Shown: positions 17,042-25,163, counted from the stretch's first letter. The stretch: DNA of 64,000 bases from Clostridium tetanomorphum (GCF_017873215.1 NZ_JAGGKA010000007.1:62001-126000), one strand, 5' to 3'. Notes: generated by a model from the sequence alone, not told the origin. Program-made: numbers and translations.

Positions 17042-17521
17042 ATGCTTAACAAAAAATATCTTTTAGACTCAAATATAGTTATAAAAATTTGGAGTCAATA
17101 TCCAGATGTTTTTAATTTATTAGAAAAACATCCTAATATAGATTTTAAAATATCTCATAATGTAGCTGAAGAATTGAGTAAAAAAGAATTCACAGAATAT
17201 AAAGGCACACCAGTACTTACAAGTAAATTTTTAGAATTGTTAAATCATGTAACTGAAAATGATTTATGTGATTTTTCAAAAGACAGTAAATTTAATGAAT
17301 ATGTAAAATATGATTATAAGGAAAACATATATTTAATATGTGGTAACAAACTTTCAGAAATTGATTATAATCTTATTTGTATTTGTGAAAAATATAGTGA
17401 TTATATATTAGTTACAGAAGATAAAAAATTGTTAAGTAGTGCAAAAATCATATTAGGTTATTCAAGAGTAGTTAACTTTGAATTATTTATAGAAGATTTG
17501 AGAAAATTTAATATATTATAA
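17042..17521 (+). CDS. PIN-domain protein
   Basis: The 159-residue protein has the PIN nuclease layout: KYLLDSNIVIKIW with Asp near residue 8, an early VAEELS glutamate, and SEIDYNLICICEKY...ILVTEDKKL with later acidic residues. PIN proteins are Mg-dependent RNases and many are toxins, but no small antitoxin ORF precedes it; the upstream partner is the Lrp-like regulator. GAGGAGATAATAAAAT supports ATG 17042. Whether it is a toxin is unknown. Confidence 0.7.
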   Translation: MLNKKYLLDSNIVIKIWSQYPDVFNLLEKHPNIDFKISHNVAEELSKKEFTEYKGTPVLTSKFLELLNHVTENDLCDFSKDSKFNEYVKYDYKENIYLICGNKLSEIDYNLICICEKYSDYILVTEDKKLLSSAKIILGYSRVVNFELFIEDLRKFNIL

Positions 17522-17615
17522 AATGAGAAATTGTATATTATTATGGTAAAATATGTAGTAACCATATTTATTATGTAATGAAAGTTTAATTTGCTTAAGA
17601 GGAGGTAAGAGCATA

Positions 17616-18140
17616 ATGGATTTAATAAAAGAAATTTATGACAAAGATATTGGTATAAACACTAATAATGAAGATACAAGCTATAAAATCAGAAAAGCTG
17701 CAAGAACAATACTTTTTGACCATTGGAATAAAATAGCCATATTATATGTATCGAAGAATAACTATCACAAACTGCCAGGGGGAGGCATAGAACTAGGAGA
17801 AAGTACAGATAAAGCATTAAGAAGAGAAGTTAAAGAAGAAGTTGGCGCAGATATAGAAGTTTTAGGAGAAATAGGAGCCATATTAGAATATAGAAATGAG
17901 TTTAAACAGTTACAAATATCTTATTGCTATTATTCAAAAGTATTAGGAGAAATTAAAAAACCAAATTATACAGAAGAAGAAATTAAAGATGGATTTAAAT
18001 TAAAATGGATGAACATAGATGAAGCCATTGGTATTTTAGAAAAAGATGAGCCAGATAATTATATGGGGAAATTTATTAAAGAAAGAGATAAATTATTTTT
18101 AATAAATGCTAAAAAAATTATAGGCATAAAAAATAGTTGA
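17616..18140 (+). CDS. Nudix hydrolase
   Basis: The 174-residue protein carries a complete Nudix box: GGGIELGESTDKALRREV followed by KEEVGA, near residues 55-77, supplying the Mg-binding glutamates. The substrate (a nucleoside diphosphate derivative) cannot be read from sequence. AAGAGGAGGTAAGAGC precedes ATG 17616. The stop overlaps the -35 hexamer of the lysine-riboswitch promoter, so no terminator separates them. Confidence 0.92.
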   Translation: MDLIKEIYDKDIGINTNNEDTSYKIRKAARTILFDHWNKIAILYVSKNNYHKLPGGGIELGESTDKALRREVKEEVGADIEVLGEIGAILEYRNEFKQLQISYCYYSKVLGEIKKPNYTEEEIKDGFKLKWMNIDEAIGILEKDEPDNYMGKFIKERDKLFLINAKKIIGIKNS

Positions 18141-18165
18141 CTTAATGGAAATTATCTGATAAACT
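18137..18165 (+). promoter_or_regulatory. Candidate promoter of the lysine-riboswitch transcript
   Basis: TTGACT (18137-18142) and TAAACT (18160-18165) are 17 bases apart, the same hexamers as the queuosine operon promoter. The start would lie ~35 bases before the first aptamer. Confidence 0.5.
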
Positions 18166-18208
18166 GTTAAACATAATATAGGTGTTAAAAAGTAAATAAG
18201 CATATAAA

Positions 18209-18365
18209 CAACATGATATAGAGGCCGCAGTTGTCAATAGTAATGTTATTTTACATGAAAGGGGCAATTGCCGAAACACAGGTTATGTGTTGGGATTATA
18301 CCAAATAGGTATGGTACTGTCTTTAGAAAATTGCCCGATTTTCTAAAGGGGTGCTTGTTATGTTG
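18209..18365 (+). promoter_or_regulatory. Lysine riboswitch, first of two
   Basis: The L-box core is present: GATATAGAGGCCGCAG, AAAGGGGCAATTGCCGAAAC, and GGTACTGTCTTTAGAAA followed by a closing TTTCTAAAGGGGTGCTTG. P1 forms between CAACATGATA (18209-18218) and TGTTATGTTG (18356-18365). Lysine binding normally stabilises P1 and lets a downstream terminator form, shutting off lysine/diaminopimelate genes. A terminator follows at 18393. A second copy, about 253 bases downstream, shows strong similarity over the whole length. Confidence 0.93.
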
Positions 18366-18392
18366 GGGCAAAAGGTTTTGTTAGTATATAAC

Positions 18393-18428
18393 AGTCATGA
18401 GTCCTTTTGCTCATGGCTATTTTTGTTT
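18393..18428 (+). terminator. Terminator of the first lysine riboswitch
   Basis: AGTCATGAG (18393-18401) pairs with CTCATGGCT (18410-18418), with one T-G pair, followed by ATTTTTGTTTT. The T-run is weaker than that of copy two. Confidence 0.8.
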
Positions 18429-18461
18429 TGAGATTATTTGTTAAATTGAATAAATTATTAG

Positions 18462-18624
18462 CAACGTGATATAGAGGCCGCAATTCTCATTAGTATTAAA
18501 TGTTTGTTCATTTAGGAAAGGGAAAATTGCCGAAACACAAGATATGTGTTGGGACTATACTGAATAAGTATGGTACTGTCTTCAAGGAATTGCCCAATTT
18601 TTTGAAGGAGTGCTTGTCATGTTG
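18462..18624 (+). promoter_or_regulatory. Lysine riboswitch, second of two
   Basis: This is a second full aptamer: GATATAGAGGCCGCAA, GGGAAAATTGCCGAAACACA and GGTACTGTCTTCAAGGAA with its closing strand. P1 forms between CAACGTGATA (18462-18471) and TGTCATGTTG (18615-18624). Differences from copy one are mostly in paired regions and often compensated, so both copies look functional. The aspartokinase gene starts 112 bases downstream. Confidence 0.93.
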
Positions 18625-18649
18625 GGGCAAAAGGTTTTGTTAGTGTATA

Positions 18650-18687
18650 ACAGTCATAAGTACCTTTTGCTTATGACTGTTTTTTTA
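18650..18687 (+). terminator. Terminator of the second lysine riboswitch
   Basis: ACAGTCATAAG (18650-18660) and CTTATGACTGT (18670-18680) form a perfect 11-bp stem with a TACCTTTTG loop, followed by seven more T. Confidence 0.92.
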
Positions 18688-18736
18688 ATATTAAAAATAA
18701 AATGAATATTGAAAATATATAAAGGAGGGTATTTAT

Positions 18737-19942
18737 TTGTCTATTATAGTTCAAAAATATGGTGGTTCATCAGTAGCAACAGTAGATAAGATAAAGGCTA
18801 TTGCAGAAAAAGTAGTAGATAGAAAGAAAAACGGTCATGATATGGTAGTGGTAGTTTCAGCTATGGGAAAAACTACAGACAAGCTTATATCAATGGCAAA
18901 AGAAATTTCTTTAAATCCAAATAAAAGAGAATTAGACATGCTTATGTCTACAGGAGAACAGATATCAATTGCATTGTTATCAATGGCATTTGAAGAACTT
19001 GGTTATCCATCAGTATCATTAACAGGATTTCAAGCAGGAATAAAAACAGAGGGTATTCACACTAAAAATCGTATATCTGAAATACATATAGACAATGTAA
19101 AGAAACATTTAGACGAAAATAAAATAGTAGTAGTAGCAGGCTTTCAAGGAATAAATGAAACTGGAGATATAACTACTTTGGGAAGAGGAGGATCTGATAC
19201 TACTGCAGTAGCACTAGCTGCAAAGCTTAATTGCACCTGCGAGATTTATACGGATGTGGATGGGATATATGGTATTGATCCAAGAATATATCCTAATGCT
19301 AAAAAATTAGATTTCATAAGTTATCAAGAAATGATGGAAATGGCAAGTTTAGGTGCTGGTGTTATGGAAACAAGAGCTGTTGAGCTAGGATATAAATACA
19401 ATATTCCTATTTATGTAGCATCAAGTTACGAAGAAAAATTAGGAACTTATATAAAGGAGTATGATAAAACTATGGAAGAAAAATTAATTACTGGTCTTAC
19501 AATTAGTGATGATGTATTAATGGTTACAGTTAATAATGTACCTTGTGGAGCTAAAAATATAGCGGTAATATTTGAAAAATTGGCAAAACATAATGTTAAT
19601 ATTGATATGATAAGTCAAACAGCACCATTGGATGGCAAAATAAATGTATCATTTACTGCATCTATGGAAGATATATTTACTATTGATGATATAGCTAAAG
19701 AACTAGAAGAAGAAATCAATGGTATAGAAATATCTAAGGCTTCAAATATAACAAAAATATCAGTTGTGGGAATAGGTATGATGAAGCAGTCTGGAGTTGC
19801 TGCTAAAGTATTTAGTATATTTTCAGATAATAACATAGAATTTAAACAGGTAACTACTTCTGAAATAAGTATATCTTATACTATAGATGCAGAAGATAAG
19901 CAAAAAGCAGCAACTATATTAGCGAAAGAATTAAATTTATAA
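18737..19942 (+). CDS. lysC: Aspartate kinase
   Basis: The 401-residue aspartokinase phosphorylates aspartate, the first step to lysine, threonine and methionine. KYGGSSVATVDKI at residues 7-19, GRGGSDTTAVALAA and DVDGIYGIDPR are catalytic stretches. Two C-terminal ACT domains (from about residues 260 and 340) are the allosteric part. The TTG start follows AAAGGAGGGTATTTAT. Two lysine riboswitches upstream indicate that this is the lysine-controlled isozyme. asd follows 24 bases later. Confidence 0.96.
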   Translation: MSIIVQKYGGSSVATVDKIKAIAEKVVDRKKNGHDMVVVVSAMGKTTDKLISMAKEISLNPNKRELDMLMSTGEQISIALLSMAFEELGYPSVSLTGFQAGIKTEGIHTKNRISEIHIDNVKKHLDENKIVVVAGFQGINETGDITTLGRGGSDTTAVALAAKLNCTCEIYTDVDGIYGIDPRIYPNAKKLDFISYQEMMEMASLGAGVMETRAVELGYKYNIPIYVASSYEEKLGTYIKEYDKTMEEKLITGLTISDDVLMVTVNNVPCGAKNIAVIFEKLAKHNVNIDMISQTAPLDGKINVSFTASMEDIFTIDDIAKELEEEINGIEISKASNITKISVVGIGMMKQSGVAAKVFSIFSDNNIEFKQVTTSEISISYTIDAEDKQKAATILAKELNL

Positions 19943-19966
19943 ATAATTTTTAGGAGGTATATATAT

Positions 19967-20959
19967 ATGAATTATAATGTTGCAGTAGTAGGATGTACAG
20001 GAATGGTAGGAAGAAAGTTCCTAGAAATACTGGAAGAAAGAAATTTTCCAATAAATGAGTTATATTTATTTGCTTCAGCAAAATCTGCAGGTAAAGAGTT
20101 ACAATTTAAAAGATCAAATTATATTGTAGAAGAGTTAAAAGAAGAAAATATAAAGGATAAGAAAATAGATTTTGCACTATTTTCAGCCGGTGGAAATGTT
20201 AGTTTAGAATTTGCACCTATATTTGCAAGATATGGTGCTGTAGTTATTGATAATAGTAGTGCTTGGAGAATGGATCCAGAAGTACCACTTGTAGTTCCAG
20301 AAGTTAATCCAGAAGATATAAAATCACATAAAGGAATAATAGCCAATCCAAACTGTTCTACAATACAAGCAGTAGTAGCCTTAAAACCTCTACATGATAA
20401 GTATGGAATAAAAAGAATTGTTTATTCTACATATCAAGCTGTGTCAGGAGCAGGAATGGAAGGATATAATGATCTTTTAGAAGGAAACAAGGGAATGCCC
20501 CCAAGAAAATTTCCTTATACAATATCCGGAAATGTAATTCCTCATATAGATTCTTTTTTAGAAAATGGATATACAAAAGAAGAAATGAAAATGGTTAATG
20601 AAACAAGAAAGATACTACGTGATGATAAATTAAAGATTACAGCAACTACTGTTAGAGTTCCAGTATATAATTCACATAGTGAAAGTATAAATGTGGAATT
20701 AAACAATAACTTTGAAATAAATGATGTATTTGAAATGTTTAAAAATTCTAAAGGAATTGTTATAAAAGACGATGTAGAACATTTGGTTTATCCTATGCCT
20801 ATTCAAGCATCAGGACATGATGAAGTTTATGTGGGTAGAATAAGAAGAGATTTTAGTTTAGATAATGGATTAAATATATGGGTAGTTGCTGATAACATAA
20901 GAAAAGGAGCAGCTCTTAATGCTATACAAATAGCAGAATATATAATAAACAATAAATAA
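19967..20959 (+). CDS. asd: Aspartate-semialdehyde dehydrogenase
   Basis: The 330-residue enzyme reduces aspartyl phosphate to the semialdehyde with NADPH. The N-terminal GCTGMVGRKFLEIL is the nucleotide site, DNSSAWRMDPEVPLVVPEVN is a family signature, NPNCSTIQ carries the catalytic cysteine, and VSGAGMEG and HDEVYVGRIR follow. AGGAGG precedes ATG 19967. It shares the lysine-riboswitch transcript with lysC and is followed by a repeat array and a long terminator. Confidence 0.97.
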   Translation: MNYNVAVVGCTGMVGRKFLEILEERNFPINELYLFASAKSAGKELQFKRSNYIVEELKEENIKDKKIDFALFSAGGNVSLEFAPIFARYGAVVIDNSSAWRMDPEVPLVVPEVNPEDIKSHKGIIANPNCSTIQAVVALKPLHDKYGIKRIVYSTYQAVSGAGMEGYNDLLEGNKGMPPRKFPYTISGNVIPHIDSFLENGYTKEEMKMVNETRKILRDDKLKITATTVRVPVYNSHSESINVELNNNFEINDVFEMFKNSKGIVIKDDVEHLVYPMPIQASGHDEVYVGRIRRDFSLDNGLNIWVVADNIRKGAALNAIQIAEYIINNK

Positions 20960-21025
20960 TAAATAACAAGCAATAAATAACAAGCAATAAATAATAAGCA
21001 ATAAATAATAAGCAATAAATAATAA
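20956..21025 (+). repeat. 14-bp tandem repeat array
   Basis: Four units of GCAATAAATAAYAA (20970-20983, 20984-20997, 20998-21011, 21012-21025) follow a partial unit that begins inside the asd stop codon. The units differ only by C or T at one position. The last unit merges into the left arm of the asd terminator. Confidence 0.92.
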
Positions 21026-21064
21026 AGAATAAATTTTGAAAATTTATTCTTTATTATTTTTTAG
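21018..21064. terminator. Terminator after asd, 20-bp arms
   Basis: AATAATAAAGAATAAATTTT (21018-21037) is repeated as its exact reverse complement at 21039-21058 around a single G, followed by a T-run. Being nearly symmetric with A-runs and T-runs on both sides it could work in both directions. Confidence 0.85.
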
Positions 21065-21137
21065 TGTTTTCCTTTAATATCATATAGTTTACATAAAATA
21101 ATAATTTAGGTAAAATAGAATGTGAAAGGAGTATATA

Positions 21138-21461
21138 ATGAAAATCTTAAATTCAGTAGAAAATATTGATACATTTATAAAAGAAAATAGATTTAGTATA
21201 ATATATTTTTCTTCAAACAGTTGTGGTGTATGTATTGGACTTTTACCTAAGATTCAACAATTACTTAAAGCATATCCTAGAATTAATTATGCTAAAGTAG
21301 AAGTTGATAAAGCTAAGGAAGCTGCTGCCAAATTTAGTGTGTTTACATTGCCTTGTATTATTGGTTTTATAGATGAAACAGAAATAATACGAGAAGCTAG
21401 ATTTATAAGTATAATTGAGTTAGAGAAAAAGATTAAAAGATACTATGAGTTAATGGAATAA
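21138..21461 (+). CDS. Thioredoxin-like protein
   Basis: The 107-residue protein has a thioredoxin fold with SSNSCGVCIGLLPKI (active-site CGVC near residues 30-33) and the cis-proline segment FTLPCIIGF, here with an unusual extra cysteine after the proline. Canonical thioredoxin has CGPC; CGVC indicates a divergent thiol reductase. GAAAGGAG precedes ATG 21138. It lies 26 bases ahead of a membrane protein gene and probably shares its transcript. Confidence 0.85.
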   Translation: MKILNSVENIDTFIKENRFSIIYFSSNSCGVCIGLLPKIQQLLKAYPRINYAKVEVDKAKEAAAKFSVFTLPCIIGFIDETEIIREARFISIIELEKKIKRYYELME

Positions 21462-21487
21462 GTGCAGAAATGGAGTGAGATTTATAC

Positions 21488-22006
21488 ATGACTGGAGATA
21501 AAATAATATTTATATTAGCAGCAGTGGTTGCGTTATCTATTATAATATGTATAGTAAAAAAGGTGGCAAAACTTGTTATATTTGTTTTGGTTTTATTTTT
21601 AGCATTTACTTTGGTAAAAGGATTTATGACAGGAAAAAGCCCAGAAGATATGGTAAATGCTACAAAAGTTGATGCTATTTATACAAAACAATTATATAAT
21701 TACACAGAAAAAGTTAAAAACGCTGTACAAAGTAGTTTGAATGCCCTAGATGAAAAATCTTTACCTAAACTTAAGGAAGAAAATGAAAAGTTACATACAT
21801 ATTTAAATGAAGTAATTAAATTACCTCATGGAGAAGAATTAAATACAATTCACAATAAATACTGTGACTATCTAAAGGGTATAGTATCCTCTTCGGATAA
21901 CACTATAGCTGCAGGAAACTTTACAGAGAGCACTACAAAACAAATAGAACAAGCTAAGGAAAAGTTAAATAATTATTTAGATTATTTGGTTAATGTTGCA
22001 AAGTAA
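21488..22006 (+). CDS. Membrane-anchored protein of unknown function
   Basis: The 172-residue protein has a hydrophobic N-terminus with one long or two closely spaced membrane segments (residues ~6-22 and 28-46). A soluble, helical, Lys/Glu/Asn-rich domain follows. No motif was recognised. A position between a thioredoxin-like and a LysE-like gene suggests a common transcript but gives no function. Confidence 0.7.
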   Translation: MTGDKIIFILAAVVALSIIICIVKKVAKLVIFVLVLFLAFTLVKGFMTGKSPEDMVNATKVDAIYTKQLYNYTEKVKNAVQSSLNALDEKSLPKLKEENEKLHTYLNEVIKLPHGEELNTIHNKYCDYLKGIVSSSDNTIAAGNFTESTTKQIEQAKEKLNNYLDYLVNVAK

Positions 22007-22023
22007 TATAGTGAGGTGATAAA

Positions 22024-22629
22024 GTGCTTTTAAAAGGCTTTAAATTTGGTATGCTTTTACAGCTAGCAGTAGGCCCAGTATGTATTTTTATATTTCAAAT
22101 AGCAACATTAAATGGATTTTATATAGCAGAAAAAGGAGTGTTTGGGGTAGTAATTGTTGATAGTCTTTTTATATTAGGAGCTATCCTTGGGATTGCAAAG
22201 ATTATTGAGAAAGATAATGTAAAATTAGGACTAAAAATATTTGGAGCTTCTATATTATTTATCTTTGGCTTTAGTATTATTCTTGGAGTGTTTAATATTA
22301 AGTTAATTCCAAATTTAAGTATGATGAATTCTTACAATACAAATAGCTCCTTTATGAAGGGAGTGCTTCTTACTATTTCTAATCCGCTTACCATAATATT
22401 TTGGGCGGGAGTATTTTCATCGAAAATCGTAAATGAAAACATGAAGCGTAAAGATATATATGTTTTTGGAGCTGGAGCAGTTCTTTCTACGTTATCTTTT
22501 TTAACTTTAATTGCAGTTACAGGAAGTTTTACTAAAACATTTTTGTCAGTTCAAGCAATGAATATTTTAAATATAATAGTAGGAGCTTTGTTGATTTACT
22601 TTAGTATGAAGATGATTAGAAAAAATTAA
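22024..22629 (+). CDS. LysE family exporter
   Basis: The 201-residue membrane protein shows the LysE/RhtB pattern: an N-terminal FKFGMLLQLAVGPVCIF segment with the conserved Gly-Pro, a middle TISNPLTIIFWAGVF segment, and about six membrane helices. The GTG start follows TGAGGTGATAAA. Family members export amino acids such as lysine, arginine or homoserine. Its position ~1.1 kb after the lysine-riboswitch genes is suggestive, but a strong terminator lies between, so co-regulation is not shown. Confidence 0.85.
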   Translation: MLLKGFKFGMLLQLAVGPVCIFIFQIATLNGFYIAEKGVFGVVIVDSLFILGAILGIAKIIEKDNVKLGLKIFGASILFIFGFSIILGVFNIKLIPNLSMMNSYNTNSSFMKGVLLTISNPLTIIFWAGVFSSKIVNENMKRKDIYVFGAGAVLSTLSFLTLIAVTGSFTKTFLSVQAMNILNIIVGALLIYFSMKMIRKN

Positions 22630-22650
22630 TATTGGCTGAGTTAAAATAAA

Positions 22651-22700
22651 AACATAGTTACAATATATTATCTTAACATATTGTAACTATGTTTTTATTT
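22651..22700 (+). terminator. Terminator after the LysE-like gene
   Basis: AACATAGTTACAATAT (22651-22666) and its exact reverse complement (22678-22693) form a 16-bp stem followed by TTTATTT. Confidence 0.9.
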
Positions 22701-22864
22701 ATAAAATACACATTTAATTGCAATATGTAACATATTTTAATGATTAATACTTTGGCTAGATAATAAGAAGAAATGTTAAGAAAAAGTTAAGGTATGATGT
22801 TTGTAAGATAATTTATAATATATATATAGATTGATTTAAGAATATAAAATGAGGAGGAATATAA

Positions 22865-23182
22865 ATGATAGTGACAACAACACCTATGGTAGAAGGAAGA
22901 AGGGTAATTGAATATAAGGGAATTATATTTGGAGAAGTAGTTTCTGGTGTAAACTTTGTAAAAGATTTTGCAGCTGGATTAACTAATTTTTTTGGAGGTC
23001 GTTCAGGATCTTATGAAGGAGAACTTATTCAAGCTAGAGAAGAAGCCTTAAAAGAAATGGAAAAGAGAGCATCGGCTATTGGAGCTAATGCAGTTATAGG
23101 TGTAGATATAGATTATGAAGTTTTAGGTCAGGGAAATATGCTTATGGTTACAGCATCTGGTACGGCTGTAGTAATTGAATAA
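22865..23182 (+). CDS. YbjQ / UPF0145 family protein
   Basis: The 105-residue protein matches the YbjQ (heavy-metal-binding-like, DUF74) family. It begins with [20 protein letters not shown], has [13 protein letters not shown] in the middle, and [13 protein letters not shown] before the end. Family members form pentameric rings; their role is unclear. GAGGAGGAATATAA supports ATG 22865. It is a single-gene unit with its own terminator. Confidence 0.93.
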   Translation: MIVTTTPMVEGRRVIEYKGIIFGEVVSGVNFVKDFAAGLTNFFGGRSGSYEGELIQAREEALKEMEKRASAIGANAVIGVDIDYEVLGQGNMLMVTASGTAVVIE

Positions 23183-23203
23183 TTTTAACTAAACTAAAAT
23201 GTA

Positions 23204-23243
23204 AAGTCTAGAATTTTTAGATAAAATTCTAGACTTATTTTTA
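23204..23243. terminator. Terminator after the YbjQ gene
   Basis: AAGTCTAGAATTTT (23204-23217) and its reverse complement (23223-23236) form a 14-bp stem, then ATTTTTATT. Confidence 0.88.
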
Positions 23244-23374
23244 TTATTAATTATATTATCTCTAGTATTGCTTTAGAAGTGTAACATTTCTTATCTACTT
23301 TATAAATAATATGTGGAGTTGAGAATGGCAGCTATAGGATAAATAATTTCCAGGTAACTATTTACAATTACGTT

Positions 23375-23386
23375 CTACAACTGTAG
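23375..23386. promoter_or_regulatory. BlaI/MecI-type operator
   Basis: CTACAACTGTAG is a dyad with arms CTACA and TGTAG, the TACA-N2-TGTA pattern bound by BlaI/MecI repressors. It lies 13 bases before the remnant of a BlaI gene, where such an operator is normally found. Confidence 0.65.
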
Positions 23387-23399
23387 AGGCGGGTGAAAA

Positions 23400-23522
23400 A
23401 TGAATAAATATCCAAAAATATCTGACGCTGAATGGGAAGTAATGAAAGCCATTTCAGATATTTTTCAATGGGTAGTAGTATCTTCATCTATGTGGACTGT
23501 ATTAATATTTATAATCTTATAA
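23400..23522 (+). pseudogene. Fused BlaI-BlaR1 remnant
   Basis: From ATG 23400 the frame gives a 40-residue peptide. It starts MNKYPKISDAEWEVMKAI, which is the beginning of a BlaI/MecI repressor. It continues without a break as FQWVVVSSSMWTVLIFIIL, which resembles the first membrane segment of a BlaR1/M56 sensor, and stops at two TAA codons. The simplest reading is one in-frame deletion joining codon ~18 of blaI to the start of blaR1, removing the helix-turn-helix. After the stop, 23523-23815 contains only AT-rich sequence with short degenerate stretches; I see no gene in it. Confidence 0.65.
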
Positions 23523-23815
23523 TAAAAAAGGTAATTAAAAAATCATATAGGTATTAATGTTCATTGTACTTTAGGAATGGTTAAATATAAATCACAAATT
23601 GAAAGGAGATAAGAATTGAAAGAAAAGAAAATATGGTTATACAACAGTCAAATGATTCTTAGCTTTATTTATAAATTTAAAATGGAGTGATATTAATTTT
23701 CTCTATAATGTAATAAATATAAAAAGCGGAAATATAAATAATAGTAGAATTCTAGACTAACAACAGCTTAATATTTTAAAACATAAACTTTTTAATAAAG
23801 AAAGGAAGATGTTAA

Positions 23816-25135
23816 ATGATGGACATTATAGAAAAAATTAAAGAGCTAAGTGAAGAATTTAAACCTGATGTTATAAAGTTTGCACAAAAATTAATAAAGA
23901 CTCCAAGTATAAGTGGTAATGAAAAAGAATTATCAGATTTATTATTAGAAGAGATGAAAAAACTTGGATATAACGATTATTTTAGAGATGATATGGGAAA
24001 TGTAGTTGGAATAGTCAGAGGAACAGAAGAAGGACCTACGATTATGTATAATGCACATATGGATCATGTAAGTCCAGGAGATATAAATAATTGGGAAGGA
24101 TATAATCCTTATGGTGGAGAAATTGATGTATGTGAAGTTGATAATCAAGAAAAAACTGCAAAAGAAATAGTAGAATGCATTCATGGAAGAGGCGCATCTG
24201 ATGTTAAGGCAGGAGAGGCTGTTCAAATATATTCAGGTGGCATACTGGTAAAACTAAAAAAACTTGGATATAAATTTAAAGGCAATTATATGTTTACAGG
24301 AGTGGTACAAGAAGAACCAGCAGAAATGGTTGGAATGATACATTTAGTAGATAAAACTTTGTCAAAGAGAGGACTTTCATATGATGCCATGGTATCCTGT
24401 GAAGCGACCTCACTTAAATTATACTGTGGACATAGAGGTAGAGTAGAATTGTTATCTACAGTATATGGAAGAACCTCACATGGCAGTGCTCCTTGGCTTG
24501 GAATTAATTCTATATATAAAGCTATCCCTTTAATAAGCAAAATAAAAGATGAATTATATCCTTCTTTACCTAAGGATGATGAATTAGGTAAAGCTTCCAT
24601 CTCGTTAAATATAATAGAATGTTCTCCAGGAGCTTTATCTATAGTTCCAGATAAATGTATGCTTTCTATTGATAGACGTACTATACCAGGAGAAACGGCT
24701 GAAACAGCTCTAGAAGAGATTAAAAATATAATATATGAAATAAAAAAAGATGATCCAGAATTTAAAGCAGATGTAAAAGTTAAAACAGCTTTAGAAAAGT
24801 CATATAGAGGACTAGAATATAGAGCGGCAAAGGATATGAATCCATGGAAAATAGGACAGGATCATCCATTTGTGAAGGCTGCGGCAAAAGGACTAGAGAG
24901 TTTAGGACAAACAGTTAAATATGGATATTGGGATTTTGGAACTGATTCAAGCAAGACAGCAGGTATAGATAGAAAACCAACTATAGGATATTCTCCTATG
25001 CAAGAACAATATGCTCATACACCTTATGATAAGGTACGTACAGATTATATGGAAAAAGCTTTAGCTGGAAATGTAGCTATATTTTTAAATGTAACAGAAA
25101 GTAAAGAAGATGTTTTTCAACAACTTAAATGGTAA
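23816..25135 (+). CDS. M20 family hydrolase, YgeY-like
   Basis: The 439-residue metallohydrolase has YNAHMDHVSPGD with the first metal ligands near residue 80, GRGASDVKAGEAVQIY with the bridging Asp, VVQEEPAEMVG with the catalytic Glu pair, and a late YAHTPYDKV histidine. The long loop and FGTDSSKTAG resemble YgeY, a predicted peptidase/deacylase of selenium-dependent molybdenum hydroxylase clusters. A plain M20 dipeptidase is the alternative. It stands alone, 17 kb from the molybdenum hydroxylase operon. GAAAGGAAGATGTTAA precedes ATG 23816; ATG 23819 is equally possible. Confidence 0.85.
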   Translation: MMDIIEKIKELSEEFKPDVIKFAQKLIKTPSISGNEKELSDLLLEEMKKLGYNDYFRDDMGNVVGIVRGTEEGPTIMYNAHMDHVSPGDINNWEGYNPYGGEIDVCEVDNQEKTAKEIVECIHGRGASDVKAGEAVQIYSGGILVKLKKLGYKFKGNYMFTGVVQEEPAEMVGMIHLVDKTLSKRGLSYDAMVSCEATSLKLYCGHRGRVELLSTVYGRTSHGSAPWLGINSIYKAIPLISKIKDELYPSLPKDDELGKASISLNIIECSPGALSIVPDKCMLSIDRRTIPGETAETALEEIKNIIYEIKKDDPEFKADVKVKTALEKSYRGLEYRAAKDMNPWKIGQDHPFVKAAAKGLESLGQTVKYGYWDFGTDSSKTAGIDRKPTIGYSPMQEQYAHTPYDKVRTDYMEKALAGNVAIFLNVTESKEDVFQQLKW

Positions 25136-25163
25136 AATTATTTTAATAATATAATTATATGAT

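Noticed and set aside
18209-18687. Tandem 253-base repeats as a mobile element
   Set aside because: Each unit folds as a lysine riboswitch with a terminator; there are no terminal inverted repeats or transposase.
20970-21025. Possible CRISPR array
   Set aside because: The 14-base units are directly adjacent with no spacers, and no cas genes are present.
23523-23815. Further BlaR1 C-terminal coding sequence downstream of the scar
   Set aside because: Only short stretches without convincing similarity were seen, with stops in all frames.
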